A stretch of DNA of 33,066 nucleotides from Leucobacter komagatae (lineage in GTDB: Bacteria; Actinomycetota; Actinomycetes; Actinomycetales; Microbacteriaceae), in the NCBI RefSeq assembly GCF_000834055.1, contig NZ_JXSQ01000031.1:1-33066 (forward strand), given 5' to 3'. Positions 22,938 through 31,357 of this stretch are shown here, piece after piece (position 1 is the stretch's first letter; each line of letters opens with the position of its first letter). The notes under the pieces are model-generated. The model had not been told where the DNA came from and did not search any database. It saw nothing but the letters and a program-made list of their open reading frames with translations. The translations under genes were made by a program, and so were the position numbers.

Positions 22938-23022
22938 AACTGTGCCCGCGGTCGTGCTCACGGCGAGTCCGTAACCGCGCGGTGCCCGATACACCCGGCC
23001 ACAGCCGAGAAGAGAGAAATAC

Positions 23023-24336
23023 ATGCCAGTCATTACCTCGGTCCGCAGTTACGACGTGCGGTTCCCGACCTCGCTAGATCTCGATGGCTCCGACGCGGTC
23101 AACGTTGACCCCGACTACTCCGCCGCATATGCCGTCCTCGAAGCAGACAACGGAGAGCGCGGCTACGGCCTCGTCTTCACCGCAGGCAGGGGCAATGAGA
23201 TCGTCGCCAAGGCGATCGAGAGCTACGGCAAACGCCTCATTGGGCTCGAACTCGATGACCTCGTCGCCAACCTCGGCGACGCAGCACGGCGCCTCGTGCA
23301 CGATTCCCAGCTGCGCTGGCTCGGCCCTGAGAAAGGTGTCTCCCACATGGCAGCCGGGGCGGTCATCAACACGCTATGGGACGTGAGGGCCAAGCGCGAA
23401 GGCAAGCCGCTCTGGCGGCTGCTCGTCGAGATGAGCCCCGAGGAGCTCGTGAGCACCATCGATTTCACGCACATCACGAACGCGCTCACGCCCGAAGAAG
23501 CGCTTGAGCTGCTTAGAGCGGGCGAACCGGGAAAGGCGGCGCGCGTAGCGGAGCTCGAGGCGCACGGGCACCCGGCCTACACGACGACGCCCGGGTGGCT
23601 CGGATACTCCGACGAGAAGCTGGTGCGGCTGTCGAGGGAAGCCGTTGAGGCCGGTTACGACATGATCAAGCTCAAGGTTGGAACGCGACTCGAAGACGAC
23701 ATCAAGCGCATGCGGCTCGCTCGGGAGACCGTTGGCCCAGACGTTCGCATCTCCATTGACGCGAACCAGCGCTGGGAGGTCGCCGAGGCGATCGACTGGA
23801 CGAACGCGCTCGCCGAGTTCGACCCGTTCTGGGTGGAGGAGCCAACGAGTACCGACGACATCCTCGGCCACGCGGAGATCCGCCGCGGCGTCACCCCCAT
23901 CAAGGTGGCAACAGGCGAGGCGGTGATGAACCGCATCATCTTTAAGCAGTTGCTGCAAGCGGGAGCGATCGACGTGCTGCAGCTCGACTCCACCCGCGTA
24001 GCCGGAGTGAATGAGAACATCGCCATCCTGCTGCTCGCGAGAAAATTCGGGGTCCCGGTGTGCCCGCACGCCGGTGGCGTTGGACTCTGCGAACTGGTGC
24101 AGCACTATTCGTTCTTCGACTATGCCTCGCTCACGGGCGATATTGGGTGGAAGCGCGTAGAGTTCGTTGACCACCTGCACGAACACTTTGTTGAGCCTGC
24201 GCGAGTCGTCAACGGCAATTACGTCGCCCCGAAGTTGCCTGGCACGGGGGCCGAAATGCTTGAGGCGTCGCGCGATCGCTGGGTGTTCCCAGACGGGGCG
24301 GGCTGGGGAGAGCTCCGCGCGCAGGGCAAGATCTAG
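23023..24336 (+). CDS. fucD: L-fuconate dehydratase (enolase superfamily)
   Basis: A 437-residue mandelate-racemase-group enolase. The catalytic set is complete: Lys216-x-Lys218 (IKLKVG), metal ligands Asp246 (SIDANQRW), Glu272 (WVEEPT) and Glu299 (ATGEAVMN), and His349 ([12 protein letters not shown]). These lie two residues before the positions I recall for Xanthomonas L-fuconate dehydratase, with similar overall length, which supports the same substrate rather than generic MR-group activity. It dehydrates L-fuconate to 2-keto-3-deoxy-L-fuconate with magnesium. The ATG follows a GAGAAGAGAG purine box. LldD2 follows after 31 bases, and the shared operator block lies upstream. Confidence 0.9.
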   Translation: MPVITSVRSYDVRFPTSLDLDGSDAVNVDPDYSAAYAVLEADNGERGYGLVFTAGRGNEIVAKAIESYGKRLIGLELDDLVANLGDAARRLVHDSQLRWLGPEKGVSHMAAGAVINTLWDVRAKREGKPLWRLLVEMSPEELVSTIDFTHITNALTPEEALELLRAGEPGKAARVAELEAHGHPAYTTTPGWLGYSDEKLVRLSREAVEAGYDMIKLKVGTRLEDDIKRMRLARETVGPDVRISIDANQRWEVAEAIDWTNALAEFDPFWVEEPTSTDDILGHAEIRRGVTPIKVATGEAVMNRIIFKQLLQAGAIDVLQLDSTRVAGVNENIAILLLARKFGVPVCPHAGGVGLCELVQHYSFFDYASLTGDIGWKRVEFVDHLHEHFVEPARVVNGNYVAPKLPGTGAEMLEASRDRWVFPDGAGWGELRAQGKI

Positions 24337-24367
24337 GTTCGAGAAGCAGATAGGAAGGCAGCGAAAC

Positions 24368-25603
24368 ATGGTGCATCGTCAGTTCCCTCGCCCCGCTGAG
24401 ATCCTCGATCTCATGCAGTTCAAGAAGCCAGAACTCAATGCGAAGAAGCGCCGTCTCGATGGCGCGCTCACAATCTACGACCTGCAGCGCATCGCGAAGC
24501 GCCGCACGCCCAAGGCGGCGTTCGACTACACGGACGGCTCCGCTGAGGGCGAGCTGTCGCTGTCGCGAGCGCGCCAGGCGTTCGAAGACATCCAATTTCA
24601 CCCTTCGATCCTCAAAGACGTGTCAGCGGTGGACACCCGTGCCCAGATCTTCGGTGGCGAATCTGCGATGCCATTCGGAATCGCGCCGACAGGCTTCACG
24701 AGACTCATGCAGACGGAGGGGGAAACCGCGGGGGCGGGTGCCGCGGCCGCGGCCGGTATTCCCTTCACGCTATCCACGCTCGGGACGACCTCGATCGAGA
24801 ACGTCAAGGCGACCAATCCTCACGGCCGCAACTGGTTTCAGCTGTACGTGATGCGGCAGCGCGAGATCTCATACGGACTCGTCGAGCGCGCGGCCGCCGC
24901 GGGCTTCGACACCCTCATGTTTACGGTGGACACCCCGGTTGCAGGAGCCCGACTGCGCGACACGCGCAATGGGTTCTCGATTCCGCCGCAGCTGTCGCTC
25001 GCGACTATCGCGAATGCGATCCCGCGCCCCTGGTGGTGGTGGGACTTCCTCACGACCCCGAAGCTCGAATTTGCGTCGCTGTCGTCGACCGGCGGCACCG
25101 TCGGGGAACTGCTCGACTCGGCGATGGACCCCTCGATCTCGTTTGAGGACCTCGACATCATTCGAGCAATGTGGCCGGGCAAGCTCGTCGTGAAGGGGGT
25201 GCAAAACCTTGAGGACTCCAAGAAGCTCGTCGATCTCGGCGTTGACGGCATCATTCTCTCGAACCATGGTGGGCGTCAGCTCGACCGCGCGCCGATCCCG
25301 TTCCACCTGCTGCCGGAAGTCGCAAGGGAGGTTGGCCACCACACCGACATTGCGATCGACACGGGCATTATGAATGGGGCAGACATTGTTGCCTCGATCG
25401 CGCTTGGTGCGAAGTTCACCCTCGTCGGCCGCGCCTACCTGTACGGGCTGATGGCGGGTGGCCGCGAGGGCGTAGACCGGATGATCGCTATCCTCTCCGA
25501 TCAGATCGTGCGCACGATGAAACTGCTCGAGGTGCAGACGCTCGAGGAGCTCACCCCCGCGCACGTGACGCAGCTGCAACGCCTCGTCCCGCGCGCGCCG
25601 TAG
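24368..25603 (+). CDS. lldD: L-lactate dehydrogenase, FMN-dependent (LldD2 type)
   Basis: The protein has 411 residues from the ATG at 24368, which has AGGAAGG nine bases upstream. The earlier part of the open frame is shadow within the dehydratase gene. It is an FMN alpha-hydroxy-acid dehydrogenase with [30 protein letters not shown] (FMN lysine), and [12 protein letters not shown] (catalytic His and substrate Arg). The [11 protein letters not shown] motif replaces the usual DGGIRRG, as in mycobacterial LldD2, and the N-terminal [25 protein letters not shown] also matches that group. It oxidises L-lactate to pyruvate with electrons to quinone. Downstream of the dehydratase and under the same operator, it would consume the L-lactate released by the diketo-acid hydrolase. 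Confidence 0.93.
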   Translation: MVHRQFPRPAEILDLMQFKKPELNAKKRRLDGALTIYDLQRIAKRRTPKAAFDYTDGSAEGELSLSRARQAFEDIQFHPSILKDVSAVDTRAQIFGGESAMPFGIAPTGFTRLMQTEGETAGAGAAAAAGIPFTLSTLGTTSIENVKATNPHGRNWFQLYVMRQREISYGLVERAAAAGFDTLMFTVDTPVAGARLRDTRNGFSIPPQLSLATIANAIPRPWWWWDFLTTPKLEFASLSSTGGTVGELLDSAMDPSISFEDLDIIRAMWPGKLVVKGVQNLEDSKKLVDLGVDGIILSNHGGRQLDRAPIPFHLLPEVAREVGHHTDIAIDTGIMNGADIVASIALGAKFTLVGRAYLYGLMAGGREGVDRMIAILSDQIVRTMKLLEVQTLEELTPAHVTQLQRLVPRAP

Positions 25604-25605
25604 CC

Positions 25606-25636
25606 GACCTCGGGCCACCCAAGGCCAGGCCCGGTC
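25606..25636 (+). terminator. Weak terminator-like hairpin after lldD
   Basis: GACC and GGGCC (25606-25616) pair with GGCCCGGTC (25628-25636), with a two-base bulge on the left. It begins three bases after the lldD stop. The stem is imperfect and the call is tentative. Confidence 0.35.
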
Positions 25637-25690
25637 ACCGGATCGGGCGAAGCTGCCGCCCATTGCTTTCCTGAGCTATGTAGAACCAAA

Positions 25691-27619
25691 ATGGTGGCTA
25701 TGAAGCTTATTCTGCGGTGGACACGGGCGTACCCGGCGGTAGCGCTGACGATTGTTGTCGCGATCATCGGGCTCAGCATGCTCGCGACGCCCGCGCGCGG
25801 CATCGCGCCATGGCTCGTCGGCGGGTACGCGCTCTGCATCGCGGCGTGGCAGGCCTACGGCATGGTGCGGCAGCTCATGCGCGGCCATGCCGGCCTCGAC
25901 ATTCTCGCGGTCATCGCGATTGTTGCGGCGGTGAGCGTCGGCGAGGTGTGGGCCGCGCTCATCGTCGTGCTCATGATCACCGGCGGTGAGGCGCTCGAGG
26001 ACTACGCGGAGAATCGCTCGAAGCGCGAACTCACCGCTCTCCTCAAGCGCGCTCCACAGACCGCGACCCGGCTCATCACCGCCGCGGCGCCCGCGGGCGT
26101 CGGTGCGAGCGGATCCACCGCGGCAGCAGATCGCGCCGTCTCGGAGCTCGCGGTCACCGAGTTCACCGACGACCGCACCGAGACCGTTCCGGTGGGCGAG
26201 ATCCTCGCGGGAGACCGGTTGCTCGTGCGGCCGGGCGAGCTCGTCCCCGTCGACGCGATCCTCCTCTCCGACTCGGCAGAGTTCGATGAATCCTCGCTCA
26301 CGGGCGAAAGCCTGCCGGTGATGCGCGCCCGCGACGAGCGCATTGCGAGCGGTGTGGTGAACGGATCCAGCGCGATCATCATGCGCGCCGCGGCGACAGC
26401 GAGCGACAGCAAATATCAGCAGATCGTGGATCTCGTCGAGCAGGCCCAGGGCAGCCGCGCGAAGACCGTGCGGATCGCCGACCGCTACGCGGTGCCCTTC
26501 ACCGTTATCGCACTCGCGATCGCTGGCGTCGCCTGGTGGGCGAGCGGGGATCCCGTGCGCTTCGCCGAGGTGCTCGTCGTCGCGACCCCGTGTCCGCTCC
26601 TCATCGCGGCGCCCGTCGCGTTCCTCGGCGGCATGAGTCGCGCGGCGAAGGAGGGGCTCATCGTGAAGGGCGGCGGGACTCTCGAGCAGCTCGCGAAGGT
26701 GCGCTCCGCCGCGTTCGACAAGACCGGCACGCTCACGACGGGCCGGCCCGAGCCGCGCGCGGTTCGCCCGGCCGAGGGGTTCACCGAGGAGCAGCTGCTA
26801 CAGCTCGCCGCGAGCGCCGAGGTGTACTCCTCGCACGTGCTCGCGAGCGCCGTCGTCGAGGCAGTGAAAGCGCGCGGAATCTCACTGCTGCCCGTCGAGC
26901 GCGCCGAGGAGAGTGCGACGAACGGCGTGGAAGCGGTTGTCTCCGCGGGCACGGTGCGCGTCGGCAAGCCCTCGTGGGTGGCCGAGGTGGCCCCCGATCT
27001 GGGGCGCGCTGACATCGGCGCCGGCGAGCTCGCAATCTACGTCTCGCTCGATCATCGCTTCGCCGGCGTGCTCGTGATGCGCGACGAGCTGCGGCCAGAA
27101 ACCCCTGAGGTGCTCGCCGAGCTGCGCTCGCTCGGCATGGAACGTTTCGCGATGGTGACCGGCGACGTCGCGGCGACCGCGAATGCGATGGCCGCGCAGG
27201 CCGGCATCACGGAGGTCCACGCGGAGTCGAGCCCCGCGGATAAGGTGCGGATCGTTGCCGCTATGCAGCCCCGCCCGCTCATGATGGTCGGCGACGGGCT
27301 CAACGACGCCCCCGTGCTCGCCGCCGCCGATGTGGGCTTCGCGATGGGGGCGCGCGGATCAACCGCGGCGAGCGAATCCGCCGACGTGGTGAACCGCTTC
27401 GACCGGATCGATGGTGTCGCGACGGCGGTGCGGATCGGCAAGGACACCGTGCGCATCGCCCTCGAAAGCATCTGGATGGGCATCGCGGTGAGCGTTGGGC
27501 TGATGCTCGTTGCGGCGTTTGGGTTTCTCCCGGCGATCGCTGGGGCCTGGCTGCAGGAGGTCGTCGACCTCGTCGCGATCCTCGGTGCGCTGCGGGCGAT
27601 CCGAGGCAAGCGCCGCTGA
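25691..27619 (+). CDS. P1B-type heavy-metal ATPase, P1B-5-like
   Basis: A 642-residue metal-pumping P-type ATPase with no N-terminal metal-binding domain. Motifs are LTGES (actuator), phosphorylation Asp343 in DKTGTLT, TGD, and VGDGLNDAPVLAAADVG. The transmembrane metal motif is TPCP (Thr299-Pro300-Cys301-Pro302, TPCPLLIAAP), and a later helix has QEVVD (622-626). This pair is what I recall for group P1B-5, linked to nickel, iron or cobalt export. The nucleotide-domain HP dipeptide is His382-Val383. No hemerythrin-like C-terminal domain is present. The start is uncertain: neither ATG 25691 nor ATG 25700 has a good Shine-Dalgarno. Substrate metal is inferred. Confidence 0.88.
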   Translation: MVAMKLILRWTRAYPAVALTIVVAIIGLSMLATPARGIAPWLVGGYALCIAAWQAYGMVRQLMRGHAGLDILAVIAIVAAVSVGEVWAALIVVLMITGGEALEDYAENRSKRELTALLKRAPQTATRLITAAAPAGVGASGSTAAADRAVSELAVTEFTDDRTETVPVGEILAGDRLLVRPGELVPVDAILLSDSAEFDESSLTGESLPVMRARDERIASGVVNGSSAIIMRAAATASDSKYQQIVDLVEQAQGSRAKTVRIADRYAVPFTVIALAIAGVAWWASGDPVRFAEVLVVATPCPLLIAAPVAFLGGMSRAAKEGLIVKGGGTLEQLAKVRSAAFDKTGTLTTGRPEPRAVRPAEGFTEEQLLQLAASAEVYSSHVLASAVVEAVKARGISLLPVERAEESATNGVEAVVSAGTVRVGKPSWVAEVAPDLGRADIGAGELAIYVSLDHRFAGVLVMRDELRPETPEVLAELRSLGMERFAMVTGDVAATANAMAAQAGITEVHAESSPADKVRIVAAMQPRPLMMVGDGLNDAPVLAAADVGFAMGARGSTAASESADVVNRFDRIDGVATAVRIGKDTVRIALESIWMGIAVSVGLMLVAAFGFLPAIAGAWLQEVVDLVAILGALRAIRGKRR

Positions 27620-27654
27620 CGGGGCTCGCCGAGGGCGCAGCGGCTTGCAATTCG

Positions 27655-27672
27655 TTCGAACATATGTTCGAA
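27655..27672. promoter_or_regulatory. LexA (SOS) box
   Basis: TTCGAACATATGTTCGAA is an 18-base perfect palindrome containing the actinobacterial/Gram-positive LexA consensus TCGAAC-N4-GTTCGA (27656-27671). It ends eight bases before the radical SAM ATG and overlaps a TATGTT -10 candidate (27663-27668), so LexA binding would block transcription. Confidence 0.92.
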
Positions 27673-27679
27673 TAACCTC

Positions 27680-28843
27680 ATGAGGTGGAGCGAACAGGGT
27701 GTTGCGGTCGGCGCGGCAGGCGCTGACGTTCAGGTGGCCTCGTCCGCCGCCGGGGCTGCGTCGACACTCCCCGGGCTCGAACTCACCGAGCTCGCTGCGA
27801 TGCCCGGGCATCTGCGGACGGTGCGCACCCCGGAGTTCGCGGGGGCCGTGTTCCACGAGGTGCTCGCGAAGAGTGCGCTCAACAGGGTTCCCGCGGGGTC
27901 GGCGATGCCGTTTTCGTGGACGATCAACCCGTACCGCGGCTGCTCGCACGCCTGCGTCTACTGCTTCGCCCGCGGCTCGCACCGCTACCTCGACTTCGAC
28001 ACTGGCCGCGATTTCGACTCGCAGATCGTCGTGAAGGTCAACGTTGCTGAGGTGCTCGGGCGCGAGCTCGCGAAGCCGTCGTGGCGGCGCGAGATGGTCG
28101 CGCTCGGCACGAACACCGACCCGTATCAGCGGGCCGAGGGTCGCTACCGGCTGCTGCCGGGCATCATCGAGACACTCGCAGCCAGCGGCACCCCGATCTC
28201 GATCCTCACGAAGGGAACGCTGCTGCGCCGCGACCTGCCGGTGCTCTCGGAGGCCGCGAAGCGGGTTCCCGTCGAGCTCGCGATGTCCATCGCTGTCGGC
28301 GACCACGCACTGCAGCAGTCCATCGAGCCTGGCACGCCGACCACGCGGGCGCGGCTCGACACCGTAGCAGCGGCGCGGGCGGCCGGCTTCGGCGTCGATG
28401 TGTTCGTGATGCCTGTGCTGCCGTACCTCACCGACAGCCCTGCCCAGCTGGACGCGCTGTTGCGCGACATCCGCGAGGCTGGCGCGCGCTCCGTAATGTA
28501 CGGCGCCCTGCACCTGCGCTCGCACGTCAAGCCGTGGTTCTTTGCGTGGCTTGAGCGGGAGCACCCCGAGCTGCTCCCCGGCTATCGGAAGCTCTTCCCC
28601 GGCGCCTCAAGCAAAGCGACGCAGGCGTACCGCCTTGAGCTTGCGGCCCGGATCCGGCCGCTCATGCGCAAGCACCGACTCGAGTACGCCGGGAGGGCGC
28701 ACAGCCGCGACCCGTACCCGCCGGTAGCGGCCGCGGGAGCGCACGGCTCCCGGCGGCGTGGAGCAGTGCAGCTCGACGCTGAGCCGCGCGAGGCGGCCGC
28801 AGTGTTTGCCCCACCGGGTGTGCCCGAGCCAACGCTGTTCTGA
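27680..28843 (+). CDS. Rv2578c-family radical SAM protein
   Basis: A 387-residue radical SAM protein. The cluster motif is Cys88-x3-Cys92-x2-Cys95 (GCSHACVYCFARG), close to that of SplB-like photolyases. NPYRGC, LGTNTDPYQ, ISILTKGTL and the Tyr/Leu-rich C-terminal half match the Rv2578c family (N-terminus MRWSEQ.VAV). The C-terminal extension is Ala/Arg-rich. The family is a DNA-repair-like relative of spore photoproduct lyase, with no confirmed reaction. A perfect LexA box and a TATGTT -10 abut the ATG and there is no Shine-Dalgarno, so it is probably leaderless and SOS-induced. That supports a DNA-damage role. It is convergent with the acyl-CoA ligase gene. Confidence 0.92.
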   Translation: MRWSEQGVAVGAAGADVQVASSAAGAASTLPGLELTELAAMPGHLRTVRTPEFAGAVFHEVLAKSALNRVPAGSAMPFSWTINPYRGCSHACVYCFARGSHRYLDFDTGRDFDSQIVVKVNVAEVLGRELAKPSWRREMVALGTNTDPYQRAEGRYRLLPGIIETLAASGTPISILTKGTLLRRDLPVLSEAAKRVPVELAMSIAVGDHALQQSIEPGTPTTRARLDTVAAARAAGFGVDVFVMPVLPYLTDSPAQLDALLRDIREAGARSVMYGALHLRSHVKPWFFAWLEREHPELLPGYRKLFPGASSKATQAYRLELAARIRPLMRKHRLEYAGRAHSRDPYPPVAAAGAHGSRRRGAVQLDAEPREAAAVFAPPGVPEPTLF

Positions 28844-28878
28844 GGCGCGGGCGGGCCGTGCAACCCTCCCGCGCTCCC

Positions 28879-28910
28879 GCGCTCCCGCGCCGGTCAGGCC
28901 GCGGGAGCGC
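28879..28910. terminator. Convergent hairpin overlapping the ligase 3' end
   Basis: An 11-bp perfect stem GCGCTCCCGCG/CGCGGGAGCGC (28879-28889 with 28900-28910). The ligase stop codon (28894-28896) lies in the loop and its last codons lie in the right arm. The left arm sequence is duplicated just before (CGCTCCCGCG at 28872 and 28880). It could terminate both convergent genes. Confidence 0.7.
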
Positions 28911-30447
28911 CCTCCTGTACGAGCGTGCGCAGCCGGTGCTTGAGCACCTTGCCGGACGGGTTTCTTGGCAGGGCTTCGACGGGTACAAGATCGCGCGGGA
29001 TCTTGTACTTTGCGAGCCGCGACGCGAGGAACTCTCGGAGTTCTTCGACGCTCGGCCCGCCGCCCGCGGCTGGAACGACGACCGCGACGATCGTCTCGCC
29101 CCACTCGGCGTGCGGCCGACCGACGACAGCGATGTCGGCAACGCCGGCGTGCTCGCGCGCAGCGTTCTCGACCTCGAGCGTGTAGACGTTCTCGCCACCG
29201 GTGATGATCATGTCGTTGATGCGGTCCGCGATGAAAAGGTAGCCGTCCTCGTCGAGGGTCGCGAGGTCACCTGTGCGGTACCAGTCGCCTTCGAACGCGC
29301 GCTCGGTCGCCTCGGGGTTGTTGAGATACTCGCGCATCCGGGTATCTGAGCGCAGCCAAATCTCACCGGTCTCGCCCGGCTTGGCATCGGCGCCGTCGAG
29401 GGTGATCACCCTGAGATCAACCCCTGGCATTCCCGCGTGCCCGATCGAGCCGGCCTTGCGTTCTTGGTCGGCGGGCAACAGCGTGGTGCCCACTGGGCCC
29501 ATTTCGCTCATCCCGTACACCTGGTGGAAACCGCCTGAGGTGAAGGCGGAGCGCATGGTCTGCATCGTGTCCTTGCCAATGAGCGCGCCACCAGCGATCC
29601 ACAGGCGCATGCTCGAGAGGTCGAACGACTCCCAGTCGAGGCCCGCTGCCTTGGTCGCCTGGAGGGGTGCGAGGTACGCGATCGCCGGCCCAAAGAACGC
29701 GGTCGTGCGCTCCTTTTCGATCGTGCGCAGCAGTTCGATCGGGTGGTACTCGCGCAGCAGCACCGCAGTTCCGCCGAGGAACATCATAGGGAGGAACCAG
29801 TTGTTGAGCGGTGAGGAGTGCCAGATGGGCATCGCGATGAGGAAGCGGTCGGCCGACTGTAGGCCAGTGCCAGCGGTGCAGTAGGCGGACACCGTTGTGA
29901 TGCCGCGGTGGGAGTGCAGGCACCCCTTCGGGTCGCTCGTGGTGCCTGAGGTGTAGAGCAGCTCCGCGATGTCGGTCTCGCTCACCGGCTCTCCGTCCCA
30001 CGGCTCGGCCTCGGCCATGAGTGCGTCGAAGTCGTCCCGCGGGTCGACCTCGATCTCGGGGAAGGCGGCCGCCTCCGTGACGAGCCAGCGCACGCCCGGG
30101 GCTGCTGCCCGCGCGGTGTCGAGCAGGGTCGCGTCGACGACGCCGACCTCAGCGCCGCTGTGGGTGATGAGGAACCTGAGCTCGGGGGCCGTGAGCTTGT
30201 GGTTCACAGGCGCGAGCACCATTGCGGCGCGCCAGAGCCCGAAGGTGGCGAACACGAAACCCGGGGTGTTCAGGGTGACGACGGGAACGTTGGCCCCTTT
30301 CGCGAGGCCGGCGTCTCGGAAGACGCTTGCTGCGCGGCGCGACTGTTCGACGAGGTCGGTGTACGTGTATCTGCGGTCGCCTGCAACGATGGCTTCCTTC
30401 GCGGGAAACTTTCGTGCGGTGCTGTCGAGCATGCTGCTGAGATCCAT
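28894..30447 (-). CDS. AMP-forming acyl-CoA ligase (ANL superfamily)
   Basis: The protein has 517 residues from the ATG ending at 30447, which has GGAG five bases upstream. The longer frame to 30528 lacks a start signal and crosses the operator. It has the ANL P-loop LYTSGTTSDPKG (about 163-174), the A5-like MSEMGPVGT, the hinge region ADRINDMIITGGENVYTLEVE, and the catalytic lysine in NPSGKVLKHRL. It activates a carboxylic acid with ATP and CoA. The acid is not readable from sequence; medium- or branched-chain and crotonobetaine-like acids are possible. It is divergent from a TetR regulator and an AidB-like acyl-CoA dehydrogenase, suggesting coordinated acyl-CoA catabolism. Confidence 0.92.
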   Translation of the reverse strand: MDLSSMLDSTARKFPAKEAIVAGDRRYTYTDLVEQSRRAASVFRDAGLAKGANVPVVTLNTPGFVFATFGLWRAAMVLAPVNHKLTAPELRFLITHSGAEVGVVDATLLDTARAAAPGVRWLVTEAAAFPEIEVDPRDDFDALMAEAEPWDGEPVSETDIAELLYTSGTTSDPKGCLHSHRGITTVSAYCTAGTGLQSADRFLIAMPIWHSSPLNNWFLPMMFLGGTAVLLREYHPIELLRTIEKERTTAFFGPAIAYLAPLQATKAAGLDWESFDLSSMRLWIAGGALIGKDTMQTMRSAFTSGGFHQVYGMSEMGPVGTTLLPADQERKAGSIGHAGMPGVDLRVITLDGADAKPGETGEIWLRSDTRMREYLNNPEATERAFEGDWYRTGDLATLDEDGYLFIADRINDMIITGGENVYTLEVENAAREHAGVADIAVVGRPHAEWGETIVAVVVPAAGGGPSVEELREFLASRLAKYKIPRDLVPVEALPRNPSGKVLKHRLRTLVQEGAPAA

Positions 30448-30505
30448 AGCTTCTCCAAAGTTCAACGACGGTGTTGATGTGTGGCGGGGCGAACAGCTGC
30501 CAACC

Positions 30506-30549
30506 CCTTCCGTAAACAATTGAATCATGGTTCAATTGTTTACGGAAGG
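30506..30549. promoter_or_regulatory. 44-base near-perfect palindrome, probable TetR operator
   Basis: CCTTCCGTAAACAATTGAA (30506-30524) and its exact inverse complement (30531-30549) flank TCATGG. Twenty-one of 22 pairs match; only the T/G pair next to the centre fails. Each arm carries the self-complementary CAATTG. It lies between the divergent ligase and TetR genes. The AT-rich core contrasts with the surrounding high-GC DNA. Confidence 0.88.
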
Positions 30550-30627
30550 CACTCCAGCAAACACCCAGTTCAGGGCGGGAGGCGCCGCGGCAGGGGCATG
30601 AACTGAGGCCGCAGAAAGAGGAACACA

Positions 30628-31323
30628 ATGGCGTACCGAAGCACAGAGCGCACCGAGCAGCACCGCATGGCGCGCGAGGCCGCGCTCATCGCCGCCGGTG
30701 TCGACCTCGTCGCCGAGGGCGGATTCGCCGCCGCCACAATTGCTGGGGTCGCCGGTCGAGCTGGCGTCTCAGCCGGCACCGTCTACACGTACTTTCCCGA
30801 CAAGCTCGCGCTCACCGCGGCGATCTTCGATCGCGCGGCAGGCATTGAGCTCGCCGTCGTCCGCGAAGCGGTGGGCTTCGGCACCGCCGCCCGGTTGGAA
30901 ACGCCGGCATTCGACCGGCTCGACGCCCTCGTTCGGGCCTTTGGGGCGCGCGCACTCAGGGGGCGCACGCTCGCAATGGCGCTCCTCTTTGAACCAGCCG
31001 ATGTCGCCGTCGAACGGGAGCGCCTCGTGTTCCGCCGCTCCTACACGGAGACAGTCACCGAGATCCTCGCAGACGGCTTCGCGGAGGGCGCCCTCACCGA
31101 AGAGCGCATCGACCTCATTGCCCCTGCGATCGTTGGCGCGTTGGGCGAGGCATTCATCCGCCCGCTTGAGCCGACGGTCGCCATCGCCGCCGGTGACCCC
31201 GATCCCGCCGTAGGTGATCCCGATCCCGCCGCCGAGGTCACCGCAGTCCTCGACCATATCGCCGCGGCCACCCAGCGCCTCGCCGGGTTCGCTCAGGCGC
31301 CCCTCACCAGACAGTCACGCTAA
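30628..31323 (+). CDS. TetR-family regulator of acyl-CoA genes
   Basis: A 231-residue TetR protein. The helix-turn-helix region (about 15-60) has REAALIAAGVDLVAEGGF and IAGVAGRAGVSAGTVYTYFPDK. A helical ligand domain follows, and near residues 189-202 a seven-residue duplication reads GDPDPAV-GDPDPAA. AGAGGA precedes the ATG. The AidB-like dehydrogenase follows after 34 bases on the same strand and the acyl-CoA ligase is divergent, with a 44-base palindrome in the shared region. It is likely the local repressor of both, relieved by an acyl-CoA, as for FadR/PfmR-type TetR proteins. Confidence 0.93.
   Translation: MAYRSTERTEQHRMAREAALIAAGVDLVAEGGFAAATIAGVAGRAGVSAGTVYTYFPDKLALTAAIFDRAAGIELAVVREAVGFGTAARLETPAFDRLDALVRAFGARALRGRTLAMALLFEPADVAVERERLVFRRSYTETVTEILADGFAEGALTEERIDLIAPAIVGALGEAFIRPLEPTVAIAAGDPDPAVGDPDPAAEVTAVLDHIAAATQRLAGFAQAPLTRQSR
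31192..31233 (+). repeat. Tandem 21-base coding duplication in the tetR gene
   Basis: Two copies of a 21-base unit, GGTGAYCCCGATCCCGCC plus three bases, lie head to tail (31192-31212, 31213-31233). They encode GDPDPAV and GDPDPAA. The duplication sits in a loop before the last helix. Confidence 0.8.
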
Positions 31324-31357
31324 GCCCCAAACACCCGCACGTTCGAAGGAGACACTG

